NCBI GenBank assembly: GCA_950295325.1
Contig: OX485804.1
Location: forward strand, 2,356,001 to 2,420,000
Direction: 5' to 3'
Length of the DNA stretch: 64,000 bases
DNA from: Polytrichum commune
Lineage: Eukaryota > Streptophyta > Polytrichopsida > Polytrichales > Polytrichaceae
Shown: positions 57,093-64,000 of the stretch, piece after piece
Layout: each line of letters begins with the position of its first letter
Numbering within the stretch: position 1 is the stretch's first letter
Notes under the pieces: generated by a model
The model's database searches: none
Seen by the model: the letters and a program-made list of their open reading frames with translations, nothing else
What the model was told of the DNA's origin: nothing
Made by a program: the position numbers and the translations under genes

Positions 57093-57461
57093 ATGGAAAT
57101 CGAACCAACTAACACCCACACACCTTCCTGCATAGCAATTAAATCACTGTCTGATCCGGGAACTGGCATTCGTATTAAGTTCTTTTGCATGTGCATGCCC
57201 TACATGACTGGAACACCAACACCCTGCCCTGAAAGTGGCAGAATTTTCTCCCAACTTCTCCAGACTATTAAGGACATAAAGCGTTAACAAGTTATGGCAG
57301 CTGATTGATAAATGAAATAAGTTTCTTCTGACTTTCTGCGTGTGTGCGTGGTTTTGACAGAGTTCCCAGCCTTTGCACTAGCCGCTGCTACTGCTGCTGC
57401 TGCTGCTTCTGGAGCAGGGGAAATCAGCCTTATTATAATAAGGTCGGGCGTGATTATATAG
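57093..57461 (+). CDS. Candidate two-exon small gene (weak)
   Basis: Exon 1 (57093-57282) reads MEIEPTNTHTPSCIAIKSL and on to LLQTIKDIK. A 78-base interval, 57283-57360, begins GTTAAC, has CTGAC about 30 bases before its end, and closes with GTTTTGACAG. Exon 2 (57361-57461) continues in frame: FPAFALAAATAAAAASGAGE, and ends at TAG. The product would be about 96 residues, alanine-rich near its C-terminus because of a GCT microsatellite. The donor site is poor and the protein is not recognised. The minus strand is also open here (57284-57472). Confidence 0.2.
57383..57410. repeat. (GCT)n microsatellite
   Basis: GCT units with one ACT break, between 57383 and 57410. They encode Ala on the plus strand of the candidate exon 2. 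Confidence 0.9.
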
Positions 57462-59087
57462 ACACAGTGCATGTCAAGGCCTAATGATCATGAGTCTACA
57501 AGACAGTGGATTGTTGTAGATACCTCACCCAACCCAATAGCTCCCACTTATGAACCCATTTTACGTTATATTTTTGTGTTTTTGGATACGTGGATGGCTG
57601 ATGTTTTGTGGATGTGTGTATGTTGGTTGTAACTTTAGAATGATGTCATCTTTATGATCGTATCCATTGTAAGAGACACTGCATACTTCATATCAAAGTT
57701 GTTGAATTGGGTTAAATCTTTTTAGGAGATTTTGCTCCGGCTTTTAGGGGTCAACAACCACAATCTTTGGTATCGACCAATTTTTAGCGCTTCATTATGT
57801 TGGTGTTGTTTTCTTTCTTTTCTTTCTTTCATTTTTACATGTACAATTGGGTGACTCTATTGAGAGAAAATTAATAATAGGTGGTCATGGCATTTAATAT
57901 GTTCATATGATATGCAAGGGTGTATAGGTGACCAAGGAAAAGTCTCAATAGTATATGTAGATTGTCAAGTGTACATCAATATTGGTATTACATGATATGG
58001 TACCATCCGGGTCGGATGTTTTCACATGTACATTTATCCTCATTCATACTCAAATAGAACACATATACCGACACAACATTGGTGTCAACCTCGAACCTAC
58101 CCTAAATGAGTTTGATATGAGGACCTTGTTTATTTGCACACTGTTGTGGACTAGATACCTAGCATGGCTAAGAAGTCATTCGAATTTGGTAGAAACATGA
58201 CAATCACCATTGATTTTGACAAGAGACCAACTTACGAAACACAAATAGGTCTTGGGAAATTGAAGTTCAGTCTTCGTAGGGCAGCCCACACATGTGAGTC
58301 AACCCGAAGATGTCTAAGGAGTCTAACTCAAATTGAACATGCATCATAAATTGCGCCTTGAAGACTTGGTTTGGGAATTGAATTAGAATAAAAAGTTGTA
58401 GGGGATGGATTCTAGACATTTCCTAATATAATTTGGATTCATGGTTTCTAACATCTCCACGGTCCACCACTCTTGTCTTATTCTTTTCTAAAATCCTTTC
58501 AATTTTTTATCCATGGTGATGTAAAAATGTCTATTTTATCCAAGTGAACATAAAAAAAATTAAAGAAAGAAAATCTCCTTGAGGAAATTCTATTGCAAAA
58601 CTTTTGCAACCACTTTTTGGCTTCTTAGACCTCTAGAGGTTGAAGAGGCCCGCCATTGGTTACTCGGTGGTTATCTCCAATGGCCGTCATTGAGACAAAC
58701 ATTATGAGGAGCTTCCCGTGTTCATTAAAATGAGCGGTTCTAGAACCATTTGGCAAGCACTTGGAAATTATTGTGATGCTCATTGTGTGTCAAGTGTTGG
58801 GATGGTGTACACATGAGTTGTCATGATTGAATTGTAAAGTGGTCCAAGTGTCACTAAAAGATCATCATAATTATAAAAGCGTCTCAAAATTGGCGTGTTT
58901 CACATTGGAGTAATTTGGAAATGGTGAGGGGGAATCATGTCGATGTGGGTTGATTGTGTGATTACATTAAGCCAATCTAGGCCAATGACTTTCCTTGGTT
59001 GAGTTGTTAGAGAGAGAGAAAGAGATCCTCCAATAAGATTGTCATGGCAAATTTACCCCCTCATTCATCTATAACATCACTAATGGC
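57462..59087. other. Intergenic, no supported gene
   Basis: TTTC repeats near 57811-57830. Frames of 60-72 codons between 57982 and 58349 have no motif. No repeat family of this window was recognised. Confidence 0.4.
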
Positions 59088-59295
59088 AGTCTACCCTAAA
59101 TATGGTATTTAGTGTCACTTAGTGTTTGGAGTTATACAATGTTACGTTTGTTTACTATTACTGTACCAAGTAAAGATGTTAATGTCCAAACAACCAATTT
59201 GACCTCTATTGGCAAAAAAGAGACAAACAATACATAGATACTACATCGAGTAATTTCAAGTAGTAAGTGACACTAAATACATATTTAGTGTAATG
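59088..59295 (+). mobile_element. Family G short relative, copy G2
   Basis: About 208 bp. It starts GTCTACCCTAAATATGGTAT and ends, reversed, CATTACACTAAATATGTATT; both ends then continue TTAGTGTCACTT. Its ends match family G but the interior differs, so it may be a deletion derivative or a related family. Confidence 0.6.
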
Positions 59296-60369
59296 TTTTC
59301 TTTCTATATCGGTATCACAAACTCATGGCTAGTAGCATAAATTATAGATTGCCATATTTGGAGCTTGACATAAAATGTACCTATGATCGAGCATTGTGCA
59401 CTGAACTAGTGGTGTAGAGTGTGGAGATTGTGGAAATAGAATACTAAGAGCAACAACAATGTTAAGGCATAACAAACTGAATTTGCACTTGTTGCAGCAT
59501 TTCATGGTTATATTATGAAGGAACACACATTTCTTAATAAAATTGTGGACACCTGTTGTGATGGCATGCATAACATGGTGTCTACGCATTGCACACCCGC
59601 CCTCGTATTATTTATAGAACGAAGCTATTGATTGATTCAGTCGTTGCTAGGAATTCATTGGCTAGTGGCAATATTCAACATTGAATATGTTTGTGTGAGG
59701 ATCTAAAGGGGATTATGTCAATACGAATCCTAGGTTATTCTTGAGCTCATGGAGCAACATAACATTATTTAATTGCTATCACCCGTTCCAATCTAATAAT
59801 ACCAACACATTGCTTCACCCAAGTTGTTCAACCTGAATATGCCAACGCAGTTTTGTGTTGTGAGAATAAACAAACAACATTTTCAAATAGAATCTAGCTT
59901 AAATAATGTTATGAAGTTGTGAAGCCTTAGTAATATTATGTCCTCAATCTGACAACACGGGTAGATCACTCCATTGTCAAGTTGAACAGCACGTACGACC
60001 AAAAAAAATCTTCTTTTGGTAAGTTGCACCACCAAAATGGGTCAAAATTTTATCAAAAAACATTCATGAGTAGATATACATAGTACCTATGACATAGTTA
60101 AAAGTGGTAACTAAATTTGATGATTTGTTTTTTTCATAAAACATACCGTTTCTAACTAGAATGACACAGAATTGAACTAAAACAATTACTAAAAAAATAA
60201 AGATGACTAAAAATTTCAAAAAAATATACAAAAGATACTATCAATGGTTATGTATATGTAGAAAAAATATCATAAATTTAAAATTATATATGGCATGTAA
60301 TATAGGGGTAGCAAACTTTGTCCACACGTGGTGTCAACTTGACAATGAAGTGACCTCCCCGTGTCTGAC
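59296..60369. other. Intergenic, no supported gene
   Basis: AT-rich. The minus-strand 86-codon frame at 59329-59589 has no recognised motif. Confidence 0.4.
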
Positions 60370-60700
60370 AATTTGCGAAACACTATAGTATGTCCCATAG
60401 ATCTAATGCGGCTATGAAGTTGTGCATTAGAACTGTGATGCCAAATTTCATGCGAGTTATCAATGGTAAAACATCCAAATTATGTGAGCATGCTTTTGTA
60501 GGCAACTACACCAAAACATATGATTTAGTGTGGTCCACTTATTCATCATCGGCCCACACTAATTGTCTTGCAATCATTGGGTGGCAACTAGAGATGAATC
60601 TTCTCGTATGGCACTTGATGCTATATGACAAGTCATGAAGACCAACGTAATTAACATGGTGCACCAATTGTGATGCCACACTAAATCACACAATATTTAG
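60370..60700 (-). repeat. Inverted single unit of family H
   Basis: 'cttgcaatcattgggtggca' is the complement of H text 'gccacccaatgaatgtaaga'. 'gatgccaaatttcatgcgag' and 'ttagtgtggtccac' also fit H wording. One unit stands alone and ends CACTAAATC...GATGCCACACTAAATCAC. Confidence 0.45.
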
Positions 60701-60713
60701 TGTAGCATGTTCG

Positions 60714-61075
60714 TAAGATAGTGGTACCTAATCTACCTACTTATTTTAATCAGACAACCATATTTGAATAGTACATGGTTAGACGTGGCTCCAAGAACAA
60801 ATATCAAAAACACTTGAGTGACAAAGAGATTGGACTAGATATATGTTGAAAGAATGACAATCCTTCTAAGCTCAACATCCAACATATAATGAGCACGAGC
60901 CATGTACACTTTTGATAACATGTAAGATATTCATTTAAGGTCCTAAAAGCATGAGGAAAGTGGCTCCAACCTCAATTTGGATTTGCTAACCATGTCATAT
61001 TAATCACATGTTTCATATCCTAGGAGAAGAAGTGCAGTAGACGGAAAAACAATCATGTAAGAGTCATCTACATTA
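60714..61075 (+). mobile_element. Family R element, copy R9
   Basis: The 362-bp copy starts TAAGATAGTGGTACCTAATC and ends, reversed, TAATGTAGATGACTC. It contains 'catggttagacgtggctcca', 'caatttggatttgctaacca' and 'catgtttcatatcctaggag'. Confidence 0.7.
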
Positions 61076-61500
61076 GGTCAAATCCAAATTGCATGTTTGT
61101 ACATAAGAGTGAATCGGAGTTGATACAATACTACAATTGTATCACATGGAAGAAGAGGAAAGTTTGGTGGTGCGGGGGGGATCCATATAATTAAGAGTCC
61201 CCTGGTTAATACTGGTGGCTGCCCAACATGGGCCACTTCATCTTCTCCAGACTCCCACCACCTGGCCACCTCAGCAGCAGCATCTCCACGTGTCAATTTG
61301 GTTGGATCTGATTGGTGTGGGTGGCAGGTCCACCTCAGATTGGTAGGCGGTAGGTGTGGGAGTGGGCTGTGTTGGGTTGGCCACAAGGTCAGCAATGATA
61401 GCAGCCCATATCCGAGTCACTGGCCTTTGGGGGGGTGCTTTTGTCCCTAAAATCATCCCTCCTAAGCTGAAACTTGCACCTGTGGGCTCATGCCTAGTAA
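61076..61500. other. Intergenic, no supported gene
   Basis: GC-richer than nearby DNA with GGTGGC and GGGGGG stretches. Frames on both strands of 60-131 codons overlap one another and lack motifs. Confidence 0.4.
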
Positions 61501-62220
61501 GGCCACTTCACACGAGACTGAAGGCCCGTGACCATTCCAGTCTACGGACGCGTATCCATGAAAGCCGCTCACCCACTAGATTCCAGAAAGTAGTGGGTCA
61601 CATGTGTTTGCATGAGTTAGCACAAGCCACCATCCAACTACATTCTCGTGGGTTACTAGAATGTGGAGGGTCATGGACATGTGCTGCTAGACTTCTATGC
61701 GTTCCACTGAAGGAACTGGAACCTACAAAAGTCGGTCACCAAAGTTATTGAAGATATGTTTTAAGAAGGAGGAGGAGGTTAATATGTAGGCTTGGGTTTG
61801 AGAAGATGAGAGTAGCTAGTTGGCGCATACGAACCCTACCCCACTAGATTCTCTCTATATTTGGCCGGCTTTGTCTTTATTCACACTAGAATCTAGTGGG
61901 TGAGTGGCCTACATGGAAACTCACCCTAAGACCTCTCATTAGTTGAAAAGGCCAAGACCATCCGTGTTCACTTCACACTAGAATTTGAAGGCCTAAGGGC
62001 CCAAAAAAATTTACATGAATGAAAAAATCTACATGGATTCCTCTCTGGCATACTATGAATAATATTTCATGATCTACTGGAACTTGCATCAAGTCCACCT
62101 CCAAGAGGTAGGCCTAACACAAATTCCAGCAAACCATGCCAATCGTAAGGCCTTTGGATGAGAATCAAGGGTCCTTACAATTACATAGTCACAACCCTTG
62201 ACTCGTGTGTGGTGTGGCCC
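61501..62220 (+). mobile_element. Family C element, copy C4, with TAA duplication
   Basis: The 720-bp copy is flanked by TAA on both sides (61498-61500 and 62221-62223). It starts GGCCACTTCACACGAGACTG and ends with the reverse complement of GGGCCACACCACACACGAGT. The interior from 61930 ('gaaaaggccaagaccatcc', 'acttcacactagaa', 'ccacctccaagaggtaggc') matches the C3 repeat unit. It is the longest C copy but still encodes no transposase. The TAA duplication supports Harbinger/Tourist affinity. Confidence 0.75.
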
Positions 62221-63449
62221 TAAGTAATAAGAATGCCTTGCTCTTGAAGTTTCATTCCCCACACCAATGAATTATAAGGTCAAAATGCATGTAAATCGCT
62301 TTATCATATTAGAGTCATCGTCTTTAGGAGTGGTTTTCTCCCTAAAACAAACTGTAAAACTTCCTATGATTGTTTTAATGTCACGGTTTCCATAGGGGTT
62401 CCCTCCCCGCCTCTACCCCCCTTCTTTATTTTGGGAACACATGATGCACGTGACCACCTGGCGAGCTTTGTCATCAAGTAGACTGCAAATTTCACAACAA
62501 GGAATTGAACAGCCAACCACTCCATTTGGTGCCTAGTCTCCGCTATCATCCGGTAGTTTAAGGTCACCTTGGAGCGGTTTCTATTTGTGTTTTCACTCTC
62601 TCTCCGTTGGGAAGTTAGGTGTCACAAACCTGTTACCGTGCATGTACCGAATGCCACTCTCAGGGAAGGGAGGGTGAGGGGGCGCTCGTCAGAAGCTCAA
62701 ATAAGTCTTTCAATCATCATGTACAATGGCCACTTGCCTGCGCTGGCTGTGAACCAGAAAAAATGATAAGGTGGACCAGCAAATTCCTCCAGGTGGTCCA
62801 GGACTCCCTCCCTCCCTCCCTCTCCTTCCTTCCTTCACATATGACTGATACCAGGATTCAGTAGACTCGCTCGTCATAAGAAGTTGGCCACACTTTTAAG
62901 AAAACGTCCCAAGTGCCTCTCAAAACCTCACAACCTCAACTTCTAAAGGCCAAGGTGAAATCTCCCCAAAGACCATCTAAAACACTTCACTCCAGTTTTA
63001 TCAGTTTATCAAAGGAAGTCGATGTCTCTTATAGAGATATCTGACCTTACGGATGATGTCTTTGTGAAGTCATGATTGTTCACACAAATTTTTGGTACTG
63101 CACGTGTTGCTCACGATTGTAAAATTATAATGTAAACGTATACGTTGGTATGGTTGGACATAGGTGACTCTTTGGAAGAACAAAAGTCGGCCTCGGCCTT
63201 TAGGGATTTCCAAATTGTGTTGACTTTGCATCATGGACCCGAGACATTTATTCTTTAATAGTTTTCATGAGATGCCATGTAGACTCGTATTCGCACTAAA
63301 CTTCGATTTTGATTAGGCAATGATAAGTGGCAAATTTTGGAGGTTTTAACCTTTGCCATCAGGCGACTACCCACTTGGAGTCTCAAAATGCCATGGTTTA
63401 GCTAGGATTTTGTTTAAAAAATTTCTTGTTGTTTACAATGTCATAGTTG
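62221..63449. other. Intergenic, no supported gene
   Basis: A TCCC/TTCC microsatellite lies at about 62806-62836. The minus strand near 62500-62540 has TAGCGGAGACTAGG and GCTGTTCAATTCC, a weak A-box/B-box pair. No gene. Confidence 0.4.
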
Positions 63450-63730
63450 AGGTTGGCCAGGGCTAGGCGTTCAACTCTTTCGGTTGGGCCTCTACCATTA
63501 TTACTAAGACAAAAGGGGGTCTAGTTAAAACATGATCCCCATATGAATATGGTTTATTCATCTTGAGTGGGTCCCTCTATATTGTGTTGGGGCTTTTGAT
63601 GTTAATTTCAAGGTTTATTTTTCCCAAAAACATAATATACATGCTATAATAAAATGTCTTGTGTTTTCACCTTAGATAGTAGTGGGAGGGGCCCACCTCA
63701 AAGAGTTGGACGTCTAGCCTTTGCACATGT
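63450..63730 (+). mobile_element. Family E element, copy E3, reference copy
   Basis: The 281-bp copy starts AGGTTGGCCAGGGCTAGGCG and ends with the reverse complement of GGACATGTGCAAAGGCTAGA. The symmetry then runs through CAACTCTTT..., GGGCC. The interior includes 'ttttcaccttagatagtagt', shared with E1 and E2. No protein. Confidence 0.7.
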
Positions 63731-64000
63731 CCCTTTATTTTGTTTTGTGTAATATGTATCTCTACTAAAATCATCAAGTCATGGTTTGTTGCAGTGTGAC
63801 TATAGGAATATTAAACCACGAGCCTTTTTAGATAATTGTTATTCCTGAATTGGAAATGGGATCAACATAGTGTTGTTGATCAATGTTATGTTGGTATGCT
63901 ACAATTGTATTACAAAGTCACATGCAACATGGCATGACAATACTCAACTTCTAACATGAGTTCTCTTTCCAATAATGGCCATTTTGAAAAGTGACAAGGA
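63731..64000. other. Right-edge sequence, no supported gene
   Basis: AT-rich, no frame or repeat recognised. Confidence 0.4.

Overview
The window looks like intergenic nuclear DNA from a large-genome land plant. It is AT-rich, and nearly all frames are short, which fits long-decayed DNA. Microsatellites and poly-G/poly-A tracts are common. Most of the recognisable structure is short non-autonomous DNA transposons. The species cannot be named from the sequence. There is no prokaryotic gene organisation, rRNA, canonical tRNA gene or CRISPR array, and no gene of recognisable function.

Layout. 0-8 kb: decayed DNA with copies of families R, D, E and G, a diverged 260-bp triplication, and a clean array of eight 84-bp units (7.34-8.00 kb). 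8-19 kb: more R, A, E and D copies, a 45-bp tandem repeat and a GC-rich patch near 17 kb. 19.9-21.1 kb: a broken protein gene on the minus strand with a zinc-finger-like Cys/His cluster. 22-34 kb: a 99-bp duplication, SINE-like tRNA promoter boxes, R/R nesting, a long foldback at 28.9-29.2 kb and several elements with terminal inverted repeats (TIRs). 35-41 kb: two B elements head to head, a long inverted repeat at 38.2-38.5 kb, a GC/CpG-rich block at 38.6-39.1 kb, and an A copy. 43.7-44.9 kb: an R element that appears to carry two further insertions; one (D3) has perfect 5-bp ends and a perfect 8-bp target duplication. 45-64 kb: B, C, F, G, H, I and R copies, a weak two-exon gene candidate at 57.1-57.5 kb, and the 3' flank with C4 and E3.

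The family letters (A, B, C, D, E, F, G, H, I, J, K, N, R) are local names. Each repeated family was recognised by comparing copies within the window. D has hAT hallmarks (8-bp duplication, CARTG ends). C and I have Tourist/Harbinger-like features (TAA or TTA flanks). The others are unclassified. The repeats form no functional pathway; the window is best read as a layered record of transposition. The features most worth a database search are the 57 kb candidate, the 38.6-39.1 kb and 53.1-53.5 kb GC-rich blocks, and the 19.9-21.1 kb gene remnant.
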